Numbered from the stretch's first letter, positions 42,601-51,011 are shown. The stretch is DNA of 64,000 nt from Undaria pinnatifida (GCA_012845835.1 JABAKD010000005.1:4245655-4309654); one strand, 5' to 3'. Numbers and translations: made by a program. The notes: generated from the letters alone by a model not told the origin.

Positions 42601-44586
42601 AAATCCGTGGCCGAGGTACGCCAAACGATTATCTTCGCAAAACAAAAGCGACATTCCAACGGTGTCGAGTTAAGAAGTGCCGTTATTCAGAAAATGTAAT
42701 TGGCAAAAACGTGCTACCTTTATCTTAGAACGCGTCGACCGTCAACATTACCTCTAGTTGCACGCTCTCGAGTGCCCCATGTTCGGTAGGGGTGCTGAGC
42801 GCAGCCGCCCTTACGATAGCCCTGGTCGGTTCAATTATCCATCTGCCAACGCCCTGCATCACAATGGTACCTGGGTTTCTGACTATTTTGTCCCGTGTAC
42901 GACGCTCTGTTCCTAATTTGAATCGTGGGTTCGAGCCATTTGTCCCGCCGGTAGTTTTCCGTGGCAGCATAGCCGGACGTGTACGAGACCTGTATTCCTC
43001 ACGCACATCAACGAGTGTTCAACCTTGATGTGGGGTGGACACTCTCGGCGGGTTGCCGTGTCGGCACCGAAATGGGGTTGGACGTCTAACATGGCTATGA
43101 ATCCATGCGGGGTGAACCACGAACATTCTTTTATGTGAACCTGGTTTCAGGATCCGGACTCATTTGCCATTATTGGTCGACGAGTTGCTCCTTGTTTGTA
43201 CCTTGTTGTCAGCGTCCAGTCCCGCCCTCGCCGTTACCCGTCAGAGGGCCGTTTCAAGTTTGTACCGTGCTTGCCGGTCGCCCTTCTCTGGTGGTTCTCC
43301 GAGGTGGCGAGCGTATAACATCCGGACGTGTGTATGGTGTATTCCGTAAGGGCACCAGCGGGGCCAACCAAACCCTTGGTTGGATGCGCTCGAGTACCCC
43401 ATCACCGGTGGAAAAAATGATCGTATCCCCTTATACCGTAGCCCTGTTTCATGTCATTATCCATCAAACGACACTCTGCTCCGTATTTGAGCTGCTTTGT
43501 GTTTCGACCACCGTTCCCCTCATACCATGCCCTGCTCCGTGTTTGTGCTTTCTGTCCGACCATGCGTTATATCGTGTGCAGTTTTCCATGGTAGCGAGCG
43601 TAGCATACCCGGACATGTACGAAGTGTTCCTCAAACACATAAACGTGGTCAACCTCAACATCGGCTGGATGCTGTCGGCAGGGTGCGTCATCGACACCGA
43701 CTTCTACGACAAGCTCTTTCTGTCTACCCTTTCACCGTTGGTGGTCGTCTGCGGGGTGGCCACATCGCACACGGTCATCAACAGCCGCTTGAGGTCGACC
43801 GACGGCCGGGAGGCGCGCGCGCGAAATGACAGAAGGCACGCATCGGTTTTGTTCTGGGTGTCCTTCCTGGTGTACTCTACAGTATCCTCCACCATATTCC
43901 AAACCTTTGCCTGCGACGAGTTCGACACCGGACTCTCTTATATCCGGGCAGACCATAGCCTGGAGTGCAATACCTCCACACACACGTGGTTCATGGTATA
44001 CGCTGGCATAATGGGGATAATATACCCTCTTGGCATCCCTTTTTGCTACGCCTTTGTTCTTTTCAAGGGTCGGGAAGTCCTGAAGGGTGAGGAATCTCGT
44101 GACACAGTTTCCACCGACGTGGGCGTGTTAAGGGAGCTGTGGATGTCGTACCGGCCACAAGCGTACCTCTACGAAGTTGTGGAGTGCGCGCGTCGTGCAG
44201 TGCTGTCCGGTGTGATCGTCTTCATTTTTCCGAACACCGCAGGACAAGTAGCCACAGCCTTCTTGCTGGCTCTCTTTTTCGCCGCCGTGTTTATGGCGTT
44301 GGATCCATACACCAGCCGGTGGGATACTTGGGCCGCTCGTACGGGCCACATGGTTGTCCTGATGAGCATGTTCGTGGCGCTCTTGCAGAAGGTGAACATA
44401 GCCGAAGACGATAACTTCAGCCAAGACGTGTTTGCGGGTGTTCTAGTGCTTGCGAACGTGGCAATGATTTTGGCGGCCGGGGCGGAGATATGTGGGATGT
44501 GCGTTACCACTGTTTGGGAAGCGCGGCAGTCTGTCGCCGTTCAGAGCAGGGCAGTAGCAGCGCGTTCGACGCAGAGCATTTCGTGA
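34404..44586 (+). CDS. Beta-helix (Pmp-like) multi-pass membrane protein, 5 exons, 1312 aa
   Basis: The model joins 34404-36600, 37874-38058, 39938-40202, 41606-41892 and 43582-44586. All phases agree (1, 0, 1, 0), the join has no stop, and it totals 1313 codons. The start ATG sits in GCCAAG|ATG and gives a hydrophobic signal peptide (about residues 1-23). Residues 60-770 carry about 20 coils with FxxN followed by GGA(I/L/V), the hallmark of Chlamydia Pmp-type right-handed beta-helices. Residues 795-905 are Cys-rich ([11 protein letters not shown], then [14 protein letters not shown] and GYTCLKC). One membrane segment lies at about 912-932 and about six or seven more at 1022-1284. The likely topology is an extracellular adhesive or sensing helix on a polytopic base. 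Similar proteins are often named 'polymorphic outer membrane protein' in brown-algal genomes; the ligand and function are unknown. No TATA box was recognised upstream. Confidence 0.85.
36999..37274. mobile_element. Family D MITE in intron 1
   Basis: Starts GACTCATCCCACGGTAGAGT, has GAGCTCCTCAAGTGAG, GGTCGGGTTGTGCGAACGAATGCC and GAGATATTGAGCTCC-CATGTGAGGA, and ends CACCCCTACCGTGTAATG. It is in inverse orientation to 14831-15106. Confidence 0.65.
37640..37720 (+). pseudogene. Degenerate copy of the start of exon 2
   Basis: CAGGGCGTTCCGGTGGCGC-CCTAG-RTCG---GTTACTC-ACTCGATCA matches the acceptor and first about 16 codons of exon 2 ([16 protein letters not shown] against [16 protein letters not shown]). 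The upstream flank CCTTTTTGCGACACCTACC also resembles CCTTTTGCGACTGCCTCTACC before the real exon. Similarity ends after the LDH codons. The acceptor CCAG|GG is intact, so it could still be used, giving a short tail ending at TAA near 37768. Confidence 0.65.
37874..38058 (+). CDS. Exon 2: last beta-helix coils
   Basis: Codes the rest of residue 733 and residues 734-794. Joining gives [11 protein letters not shown], which restores a complete FxxN...GGAI coil across the splice. A second coil has [12 protein letters not shown]. The donor is ACGGAC|GTGAGT, phase 0. Confidence 0.85.
38059..39937 (+). other. Intron 2 (GT-AG, 1879 bp)
   Basis: GTGAGT to ATCACCAG. More than half of it is the long inverted repeat at 38354-39419. 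Confidence 0.75.
38354..39419. repeat. Long inverted repeat, about 1.07 kb, in intron 2
   Basis: Left arm 38354-38850 and right arm 38930-39419 are reverse-complementary with moderate divergence, around a 79-bp spacer. Matching blocks from outside in: GGCCATAATCAGGTATACCC / GGGTATACATGATCATGGCC; CATTTCATTGGCCAACGCC / GGCGTTGACCAATGAAAT; GTTCTTGTACCATAACA / TTATGGTACAAGAAC; CAACGAGCCGACGCGTGTGCC / GGCACACGCGTCGGCTCGTTG. The inner blocks are the better conserved. It may be a foldback element or an inverted duplication. No ORF of note. Confidence 0.8.
39938..40202 (+). CDS. Exon 3: Cys-rich module
   Basis: Codes residues 795-882 and one base of 883. The acceptor ATCACCAG|GCC is in phase 0, giving ...[22 protein letters not shown], then a linker and [22 protein letters not shown]. 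An upstream AG (39823) was rejected because its frame meets TGA at once. The donor is GGACCAC|GTGAGT, phase 1. Confidence 0.85.
40425..40640. repeat. Probable family A MITE, diverged
   Basis: TTTTTTTTCAGTGACTCGGAGCCAGTCGCGCGAGTGA corresponds to the palindromic core of family A, and ATGGTATGCCCCTACCGTAG to its right terminus. The middle is poorly conserved. Confidence 0.4.
40709..40815. repeat. (GGTT)n microsatellite with GGCT interruptions
   Basis: About 26 tetranucleotide steps, mostly GGTT with GGCT at three regularly spaced positions. The VGWL-repeat frames here are artefacts. Confidence 0.95.
41350..41455. repeat. Family C MITE, right half
   Basis: CATGGCCTAGGTATACAACG, GATTTTGGGTTAAGGAGCGC, CACCCTTCAGAAAAACCG, then GTGCTACCTCTAGATCGTAGC. 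Very close to 33689-33812. Confidence 0.6.
41606..41892 (+). CDS. Exon 4: last Cys motif and first membrane segment
   Basis: Completes residue 883 (Leu) and codes 884-978. Joining gives [14 protein letters not shown] and GYTCLKCS, a typical juxtamembrane Cys motif, then hydrophobic 912-932 ([20 protein letters not shown]). The donor is inferred as ACCCAG|GCAAGT, a GC donor with otherwise perfect consensus, because reading on meets TAG at 41908 and joining to exon 5 gives [16 protein letters not shown] in phase. Confidence 0.8.
42424..42512 (+). pseudogene. Exon 5 relic 1 (5' part)
   Basis: CCGCAGGGTAGTTTTCCATG-TGGCAAGTGTAGCTCACCCGGACATGTACG matches the acceptor and first codons of exon 5: [17 protein letters not shown] against [17 protein letters not shown]. 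It is cut by the MITE at 42513 and resumes at about 42734 (GTCAACATTACC...CTCTCGAGTGCCCC). Confidence 0.7.
42513..42733. mobile_element. Family C MITE inserted in exon 5 relic 1
   Basis: Left tip ATGCCGCGGTAGCGGTTCACC. The interior has CTCCTCACTCGAGGA, CAAAACAAAAGCGAC, TCGAGTTAAGAAGTGCCGT and TTCAGAAAATGTAATTGGC. The right tip is GTGCTACCTTTATCTTAGAA. Removing it restores a repeat spacing of about 293 bp, matching the neighbouring units. Confidence 0.6.
42940..43085 (+). pseudogene. Exon 5 relic 2
   Basis: GTAGTTTTCCGTGGCAGCATAGCCGGACGTGTACGA, then AACCTTGATGTGGGGTGGAC-CTCTCGGCGGGTTGC and TCGGCACCGA. The last part matches exon 5 as far as the codons for GW(M/T)LSAGC, the longest match of the three relics. 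Indels and a stop remove coding ability. Confidence 0.65.
43285..43420 (+). pseudogene. Exon 5 relic 3
   Basis: GGTTCTCCGAGGTGGCGAGCGTATAACATCCGGACGTGT-TATG-TGTATTCC, then CAACCAAACCCTTGGTTGGATGCGCTCGAGTACCCC. The downstream flank (CTCGAGTACCCCATC...TACCGTAGCCCTG...ATTATCCATC) matches that of relic 1, which shows that intron sequence was duplicated along with the exon. Confidence 0.65.
43582..44586 (+). CDS. Exon 5: polytopic membrane domain
   Basis: Codes residues 979-1312 and the stop TGA (44584-44586). The acceptor is CGTGTGCAG|TTT, phase 0. Hydrophobic segments at about 1022-1042, 1066-1086, 1116-1138, 1182-1218 (possibly two), 1232-1248 and 1262-1284. Motifs typical of this C-terminal type are [12 protein letters not shown] before the first segment, [16 protein letters not shown] and [10 protein letters not shown]. 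The long open frame extends upstream to 43105 only because it reads through the relic array. The C-terminus is short and Arg/Ser-rich, presumably cytosolic. Confidence 0.85.
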   Translation, partial: FSMVASVAYPDMYEVFLKHINVVNLNIGWMLSAGCVIDTDFYDKLFLSTLSPLVVVCGVATSHTVINSRLRSTDGREARARNDRRHASVLFWVSFLVYSTVSSTIFQTFACDEFDTGLSYIRADHSLECNTSTHTWFMVYAGIMGIIYPLGIPFCYAFVLFKGREVLKGEESRDTVSTDVGVLRELWMSYRPQAYLYEVVECARRAVLSGVIVFIFPNTAGQVATAFLLALFFAAVFMALDPYTSRWDTWAARTGHMVVLMSMFVALLQKVNIAEDDNFSQDVFAGVLVLANVAMILAAGAEICGMCVTTVWEARQSVAVQSRAVAARSTQSIS

Positions 44587-44810
44587 AGCCACGGTGCTTA
44601 ATCGACCTCATCCAGCCACGAACAATTCGCGAGTATACCTCATCGTCTACATGGTGCATCGCAAATAGCATCGCGAATAGTGCGCAGGCGGGAGAATAGC
44701 CTGCGCGTACCGTTAGCATTGGGTTACCAATGGTCAGGACGAACGACGTGGGTTTACGATAAAACATAGAGTTAGAGTGACGACGCGTGTTTTCGATAGA
44801 GGTAACTCTT
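44587..44810. other. 3' flank of the membrane-protein gene
   Basis: No obvious polyadenylation signal (no AATAAA) was seen in the first 200 bp after the stop. 44696-44790 (GCCTGCGCGTACCGTTAGCATTGGG...GTGACGACGCGTGTTTTCGATAGAGG) resembles a scrap of a family C terminus. Confidence 0.35.
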
Positions 44811-45039
44811 GCGTCATCCCACGGTGGGGGTTTGCACTTTCTGGGCCAGGCGTTTCTGGCCGGGTGAGCCCCTCAAGTGAGGATTTGCCGGTCAATCTGA
44901 CACCTTTTGCGAGTATGAATATTTGTTTAGGGATAAAAGCGAATGAAAGTGTTGGCCGGATTGGGCGAACGAGTAAATGTCTTCGGGAAGCCATGCTTTG
45001 GGTGAGATATTGAACTCCTCATAAGATGACTCCCTTTTC
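44811..45039. mobile_element. Family D MITE, right end missing
   Basis: GCGTCATCCCACGGTGGGGGTTTGCACTTTCTG opens it, then GCCCCTCAAGTGAGGATTTG, TTTTGCGAGTATGAATA, TTGGCCGGATTGGGCGAACGAGTAAATG and GTGAGATATTGAACTCCTCA. The terminal CTACCGTG is gone. Confidence 0.6.
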
Positions 45040-45139
45040 GGCCACTGCATTTTCCGTACAACCACTGGGCTTCTTAACCCAATCTCGTCGGAACGTGATT
45101 GCTATCTCGCAAACAGAACGTGTTTTTATATTGCTTAGA

Positions 45140-45404
45140 TGACGCATGCTGCGGTAGGTGGAGATGTCATCACAATTTTGATTCTGAGGCACGTAACTTT
45201 AGGAGCTCTATACCTCTGCCCCAAAAACGAATTTGGGGGGGAAACAAAGTTCTGCCCAATGATTAATCGCATGGCCCTACAGGTATAAAAAGCGAAATTA
45301 TTCCATGAAAACTTTGTGAGGTTCCGACGATTTTTGGTCAAGAAATCCGGTCCTTCTGAAAGCATTTTCATGCAAGAATTTCTCCCTCCATCGTAGCATG
45401 CGTC
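45140..45404. mobile_element. Family C MITE
   Basis: Inverted ends TGACGCATGCTGCGGTAGGT and CTCCATCGTAGCATGCGTCA bound 265 non-coding bases with AGGAGCTCTATACCTCTGCC, CCCTACAGGTATAAA and TTCCGACGATTTTTGGTCAAG. Confidence 0.7.
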
Positions 45405-45884
45405 AGACCATGGAACTGCTCATCTGTATGTGTTTTTCTGGTTTTTTTTTTCAAAATCAGTTTTTGCCGTAAGCGAGGTTCCCCCCCGAGGGAAAAACGC
45501 CTGCCCCTTCCGTAGCGTGTGTCTGGCAATCCAAGCAAGCGAGGGACAAACGGAATTTCCCACGCACATCTACGACGGAAGTGCGGCGGCTTTTGATCGT
45601 ACTTGGTGCCCAAGGTGTTTCATTATCCCGGCTCGGGGGAAACCCACACGTTTCAGGCACGTTCCCCCCTGTGGCACTGTGCACGTGTGCCTCGGCCAGG
45701 TGGACACTCGTCTCACCACATCCGGGTTGCGCTCTACACTGTGCTTGAGATACTTGTGCTTTATGCATTTTTTGGATCCTAAAAATCGTGAGTACCTGCC
45801 TTCAGCCCGACCCCGCGCCTTGCCAAGTGACACTGAGGGAGAATTTCCCCCCTACGCGGCCTATAATCCAAGCACTTAACTCGC
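45405..45884. other. Intergenic; unsupported 149-codon frame
   Basis: A + frame at 45430-45879 is open and Cys-containing (CPRCF..., CGTVHVCLG) but has no recognised domain, no splice context and low-complexity starts. The first part (45440-45530) resembles a family C right half (CAAAATCAGTTTTTGCCG...TCCGTAGCGTGTGTCTG). Confidence 0.3.
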
Positions 45885-47175
45885 GATAGGGTTGAGGGGC
45901 GCCGGCAAGGTGCAGCACAGGGAAAGGAGGCCTGAGTATGAATCCGACCAAGCATCGGCGTGGTTGCTCAGAGTTCGTATTTGCCGAGGATCCGAGCAGG
46001 CGTTTTGGGCGGTACATGGCGCACACTCTAGGTTAATGACCACTACCAGCCTACCAGCGGATCGTCGAGCCGTTCGAGGGCTTCAGTTTCCAAATGGCTG
46101 GAGCGCGCGGTATAGTGCAGTATACGGATGGGAGATCTGAAAACGATCGCGTCTGCCAAGGATCGGCATGGGAATCTAGACAGTTTGTCTCTACGCACGA
46201 TCGAGGTAAGGATTGGGGTCACGAGTGGCTCCTCCTAGGTTTTTGAGCATTCTAAGGACTTGGGCCATGGGTGGCTTATCCTTGGTTTTTGAGTACCGCC
46301 AGCTGATCATCGAGCTATCCGAACGCTTTAGCCGCCATATGTTTGGAGCACGCGGGTATGATACAAACAAAACTAAAGAAAGATCTGTGAGTCGTATCTG
46401 CCGAGGATCGGCGAAGGAGTTCAGGGTATATCCCCGCCGAAGCTCGACGTAGGAGTTTGGGCCATGAGTGGCTCACATTGGGGCATTGAAAAAACCCAGC
46501 CTTCGTCGAACGGTCGAACAAATTTAGCCCACGAACGGTCGAGGGGCGTCAGCATGGTGCAATATACAGGGAGGGGAGAGGGCTGGATACGTCTAGCACG
46601 GATCGGCGTCGTCAACGTGTGATGCTACGATAGAGGTAACCTTCAATATTGTTGACGTTTTTGTTTCTGGATGATGACAATTCTTGGCCCCAAATCGTCG
46701 GAATGTTCGTTCTTGTTTTTCACTCTCTGTTTTTTTCTTTCCTCTCGTCCCATGGGTTTGTTCATGGGGTTTTCACATTCGGTTTACTAAAAAAAATGAC
46801 GGTCGTGGGTGAAGTTCAGAACACCTCAAGTGTAGAACATTGCAGGGCAACAACCAGTGCACATCTATCGTACGTAGCATGTGTCAGGTCTGAAAATCGG
46901 AGTAAGAGTTTGGGTCATAAGTGGCTCACATTGGGCTGAAGAGCAATTTCAGCTGATCGTTGAGTTGTTTAGTGTCTTTTATCCGAAGATAGTTGGGGGG
47001 GAGAGGGTCGGTATGGTACAATATGAGAATGAGAGGTCCGGGATATAATCTCCCGGCGATCGGCGTTGGAGTTCGGAGTATATCCAAGTTGAGGACCGTA
47101 GTTGGCGTTTTGGCCATGAATTTCTTGTATTGGATAAATGAGTGGAACCAGCGCATCTTCGAATGATTCCACGAC
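45885..47175. repeat. Diverged satellite array, about 5 units of about 200-240 bp
   Basis: Units repeatedly contain GCTGATCRTCGAG, a TTCGAG/TTCGAA step, GGTA(T/G)A-TGCA-TATA, GATCTG, GCCGAGGATCGGCG, GTTCGGAGTATATCC/GTTCAGGGTATATCC, GAGTTTGGGCCATGAGTGGCTCACATTGGG. They are clearest at 46200-46560 and 46890-47160. A family C MITE (46619-46886) splits the array. Confidence 0.6.
46619..46886. mobile_element. Family C MITE inside the satellite array
   Basis: Ends GTGATGCTACGATAGAGGTA and ACATCTATCGTACGTAGCAT-GTGTC. The interior has CCAAATCGTCGGAATGTTCG and CCATGGGTTTGTTCATGGGG. Satellite sequence resumes directly after it. Confidence 0.7.
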
Positions 47176-47747
47176 TTTCATCGCAAAATGGTTGGGAAGA
47201 GCGATCTGCAAGGAATCGTGAGATACGAGCGTAACATGCTCCTGGCCGTGCTGATGCGCCGTCTCGGTATTAGTTGGAGAAATTAAAGAGAAAATTTAGC
47301 TGTGAGATCGAGACGGCTGTCGAAACTCGTATAGACCTGCGTGTGGTGTTTCGATGGCGCGTGTAGCGGGGTGTGCGTGCCCTCATGAAGGGTACAGGCT
47401 GGTGATCCCATATAGCTGGCTGGTACCAGGGTAGCAGACGGTTGACAGAACAAAACTGTTTTTGCTTCGTCGCTATTGTTGGGTCTCGAACGGGTTACAG
47501 TCGTATATATATTAATATTGGTTTTGAGACTTCACACGGGAAAATTCCAAAAAGTAATGACTTTAGCATCGACCACACGAATCAGCCCAGCCAGTTGGGA
47601 CAGTGTGTGTGTTCTTAATGTGCACAGAGGAGAGCTGTGCGGCACCCGTGCGACATGGCGGTACTCTTATTTTGATACTGCTGCACTCTCCTACTGGAAT
47701 CTTGATGATAGCATCGCACTCGTTAGGTGGTCTTCCTTCAGCCACCA
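47176..47747. other. Intergenic, nothing assigned
   Basis: No gene or repeat unit recognised. Confidence 0.3.
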
Positions 47748-47951
47748 CAGTCAGTGGACGTCTCTCAATAGTGCCGGTCGAGTAGTGCAGGTTGCCCGTA
47801 TAGTGCCTGTGAAATCGCTTGGCACCACAGCTGGGAACGACCGGTAGTGGCAGTGTGCGGAGTAGTGCCGGTTGCCGTTATATTGCTGATATTTCCCTCT
47901 ATAGTGCACATATCGGCAATACGAATATATATAGAGGGGACACTTCTGCTG
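47748..47951. repeat. Family E relative (ATAGTGCC words)
   Basis: CAGTCAGTGGACGTCTCTCAATAGTGCCGG on the left and TATAGAGGGGACACTTCTGCTG on the right are roughly inverted. Four internal ATAGTGCC or TAGTGCCGG words recur. No TA duplication is visible, so the ends are uncertain. Further ATAGTGCCGGTT at 48291-48302 may belong to the same decayed region. Confidence 0.4.
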
Positions 47952-48308
47952 CACATGGGTCCCAACTGGGATAATAACAGTGTGGAACACCGGTATTGGT
48001 TTAGAAGCAGCCGGGGTTCTATAGACCGAGCGTTCAAACACCCTTGAACGCTGGTCATTTGCGCTTGACCGACCGTCTCGTGATACGTTTTTGCTGCCGC
48101 GGGCAGACAGGCCTCGAGACTCACGACGACCATTTAATCATTTTTCCAACTGTTGCGGCTTCCGCATTCTCTAACCACGCCCAACCACGCCCAACCACGT
48201 GTATACCACACGCGCCGCTTCGCAGGTCCAGCCCAGATGATGCCGGCGCCCGACCTCCGCCGGTCGAACAAATAATGCCATCGCTCTCTATAGTGCCGGT
48301 TGAAAACT
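47952..48308. other. Intergenic, nothing assigned
   Basis: No supported gene. Three CCAACCACGCCC-type steps lie at 48173-48200. Confidence 0.3.
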
Positions 48309-48480
48309 CGTGCTATCATAGAGGTATACCCGTTTTTGGCCTAACTCGTTTCTGAATGACTGGGCGCGCCTTAACCCAAAGTCGTCGTGTACCTAGGCCA
48401 TGGGGTTTCTCATTCGCGATAAAGCAGGTTTATTTTTCATCCGGGATCAAATCAGTTTTTAGTTGTCTTAACCTCCTAAA
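48309..48480. repeat. Family C MITE, left part
   Basis: GTGCTATCATAGAGGTATACCCGTTTTTGG, CTGAATGACTGGGCGCGCCTTAACCC, GTACCTAGGCCATGGGG and ATCCGGGATCAAATCAGTTTT match the left two thirds of 57022-57284. Confidence 0.6.
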
Positions 48481-49274
48481 CTGTCGATTTTACGTCTTCT
48501 CCTCGAATCCATCTGCTAAATCACGGAGGTGAGTACGTCACCGTTACGCGTGGCGATTCACGGCGTAGGCGCCGGCACGAAAATTGCCACCTCCCAGAGC
48601 TCTGCCGTCCGTTTAATGGCGTCGAGGGCGTTGGAGAAGTTGTAGTCATTTAGGATGAGCCAGTTTATATCCCTCGTGGTGCTCCCGGGTGCGTAGTGCT
48701 ACCTGCTCCACCCGCCATCGACACCCGACCCCCCCATAAATGCCTTGTCTCGCGGTTGATCTGCTCCAGCGGCGCAACAGCAGCATCAGCGGCAGCAGCA
48801 CATCTTTTGAACATCATACGTATATATGCTGCACGTAGCCCAGTGACTTATGTTGTATACCTCGCACTGATGAACATGTAACACACCTCGCCTGTCAAAA
48901 CGGTTGTATCCGCCCTTCTACCTGTGGAATGTTGGCGCCTAGCTACTATTCCCCCCGTTGTCGCTGCGCTCTTCGCGACGCATCTGGGAGGTACTCGCAC
49001 CGGACAAGACCCCCGGAGCTAAGCACATACTGCCGCGTGCTTCATTTCGCCGAGCGACGCAGAGCTCATGGACACCCATACCGGTGTGTTTGTTACTATG
49101 TAGACAATCTGCGATAACAGCCGTGAGATCGAAGATTGAATCGAAACCCACCTTTATTACAATGTGTGTTACTCCGGCTCGCACCTTAAGGCTGGGTGTG
49201 CGTCCACCTTAAGGATATAGGTCAATGGGCTCCCCGTAGAACTAGATTATACCAGGATCAGCAGGGTGATAGTA
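48481..49274. other. Intergenic, nothing assigned
   Basis: No gene or family member. Short GCAGCAGC patch at 48779-48800. Confidence 0.3.
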
Positions 49275-49520
49275 ATTAATCTGTCCACGGAAACTATAGA
49301 CTAAAACCCATTTTAAGGAGGTCAAAAACTCTGACGGCTGTGGAATGTGCCAGTCAGTAGAGTATGTAAATCCTGTAGTCGTATGACCGGTGAGGGAGGA
49401 GCGGGGAAATTTCCAACATTTTTCGATCGCATAAAGGAATACGAGCTTTCTGCACGCGTGGTGCCAGGTCTAGGTGATGGTGGGGTCGGCGGGAAGGGGG
49501 GCGGGGGGCGAGGGTTTATT
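49275..49520. repeat. Dispersed copy of the 19857-20290 repeat
   Basis: Shares AATCTGTCCACGGAAACTAT, AACTCTGACGGCTGTGGAA, TCCTGTAGTCGTATGACCGGTGAGGG, then TTTCCAACATTTTTCGATCGCATAAA and a GGGGGGCGGGGGGCGAGGG tract. Confidence 0.6.
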
Positions 49521-50519
49521 GAAACTTGAAGACCATACAAATGAATTGGAGCTACTGCATAGATGGCTCGGATGGCGTAGAGGTGATACCACCTGTCGGG
49601 TAGCGTTGATATATCTCTGGGCTATTTTGGTTTTTGGTGGGGCGGCGTGGGAGGGTGGGAGGGAGGTGTTTGGGAAAGAGGGGGGTGTACTCGATGTTCA
49701 TGCATGGCCGTAGTCGTAAGAGGGAAGGTGGTCTTTTATTGGGAGGGGTTGTTTCGCGGGGGAACGATGGACAACATCAAGAAAACCTGGCGGAGTTTTA
49801 CTGGAAGCAATACTTTGGCGGTGCGTTCTGCTGACGTTTTAGCGAGGAACGGACCCCCTCTCCGGCAACAAATCTAGCCCGGACCGGGATTTGTGTTTCA
49901 GAAAATATCTCTAGATGTTGTTGTGTACTATTGACGCTAATGCTGGTATTGGTCAGCCGATATCAGTAATATCGCACTGCTGTAGGTTTCCCGCGCAGTT
50001 TAATACCGGCACTACTACTGTAGACTATGTAGAGTTCGTACGTTTTCAGCTACACCATCTAGTCAAATGAGTGCGTACTACGCCAGCCGTCGATGCAGAC
50101 GCTGTGCGTGTTTCACATTAGCACGCATATAATAATCAAGTATTTAAGAAACATAGAATTAAGAAAGCCAGCTGCCTGACATTTCCACAGGATACAGTAA
50201 ATCAGAGAATCTTCGTATGTATTTGTTTTAAGTCAGCGTGGAACGGACCTATTCTTCGACAAGAAACCCGGCCTTGACCGTCGCTCCCTGTCTGTCTCGG
50301 AATACTGTACGCCTGGCGCTCATACTGTATCGCTGTTCGAACGAGCGTCCTGTACTGTGCTTTAGGGCTGCACACTATCAGTTACGAGTCAATGCGCCGG
50401 CGGTACCTCGGCCGGTGGGTCTGACTCTGGGTATTGGTTAAGCTAAGCGCAATACCGAGGACCGGGTGTTGAAGATACGATAAACGAGCAGCCACCAGGG
50501 GTGATGCAGGGGAGTCAAT
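49521..50519. other. Intergenic, nothing assigned
   Basis: G-rich around 49630-49690. Frames up to 79 codons, unsupported. Confidence 0.3.
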
Positions 50520-50850
50520 TTTTTTAACCTATATATTGCAGTGGTGCGGGCTCACTCGCTCGTGTGTCACCCCCCCCGTTATGTTGTGGTCTCGAGATCT
50601 CCGCGATTTTTTAAGTTGGCGATCTGAATCCGCCCCAATATGGATAAGGTAAAAGCTACGCCGCGCCAAAACAATATATCGCCTGAATGATTCTTCGTCC
50701 GTGAGGCATACTGCATGCCTTAACCCCTTTAGAGCCCCCGAACCCCGCCCCATAATATATCCAAGTAATTTTGTCCCCAAAACGGGTTTCCAGTTGTAAA
50801 GGGGTTAAAGTGGCTCTTGAGTTTCCGCATGCCGGCAGCTACACCAATGG
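50520..50850. mobile_element. Family A MITE split by a family F element
   Basis: Left part has GGGCTCACTCGCTCGTGTGTCACC, TTGTGGTC and TTCGTCCGTGAGG. After the nested 50720-50808 element the A-type sequence resumes with AGTGGCTCTTGAG. Family A copies elsewhere read GTGAGG...GAGTGGCTC without interruption. Confidence 0.5.
50720..50808. mobile_element. Family F mini-MITE, nested
   Basis: 89 bp, ends TTAACCCCTTTAGAGCCCCC and AACGGGTTTCCAGTTGTAAA-GGGGTTAA. Nearly identical to 30982-31071, so probably among the youngest insertions. Confidence 0.75.
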
Positions 50851-51011
50851 CCAATATATTGTAAAAAACGTATGGACGTGACTATTATTGCCAGCATGTC
50901 ATAGTTTGACATTCCCTACTACTAGTGTTTATCCACGTCATCCTGCGTCCTGCGGACATTGGCGATAGCAGGGCTCTTATTAACAAAAACATGGACTCCC
51001 GACCCAGGCTA

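Larger units (their letters stand above)
41893..43581 (+). other. Intron 4 (GC-AG, 1689 bp)
   Basis: GCAAGT to GTGTGCAG. Contains three degenerate copies of the exon 5 start in a tandem array and a family C MITE. The 42,0xx region before the array holds nothing I can assign. Confidence 0.65.

Noticed and set aside
43105-43581. N-terminal extension of the exon 5 open frame
   Set aside because: The sequence is the relic array plus intron. The acceptor at 43581 joins exon 4 in phase, so the frame is open there by chance.
45430-45879. 149-codon ORF after the membrane-protein gene
   Set aside because: Begins in a poly-T patch of a MITE remnant and has no domain. Kept only as a note in the interval description.
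48929-49117. 5S rRNA-like stretch (GGAGGTACTCGCACCGG...GAGCTAAGCAC)
   Set aside because: Only the GAGCTAAGCA-type words resemble 5S rRNA. The conserved internal control region is not present.
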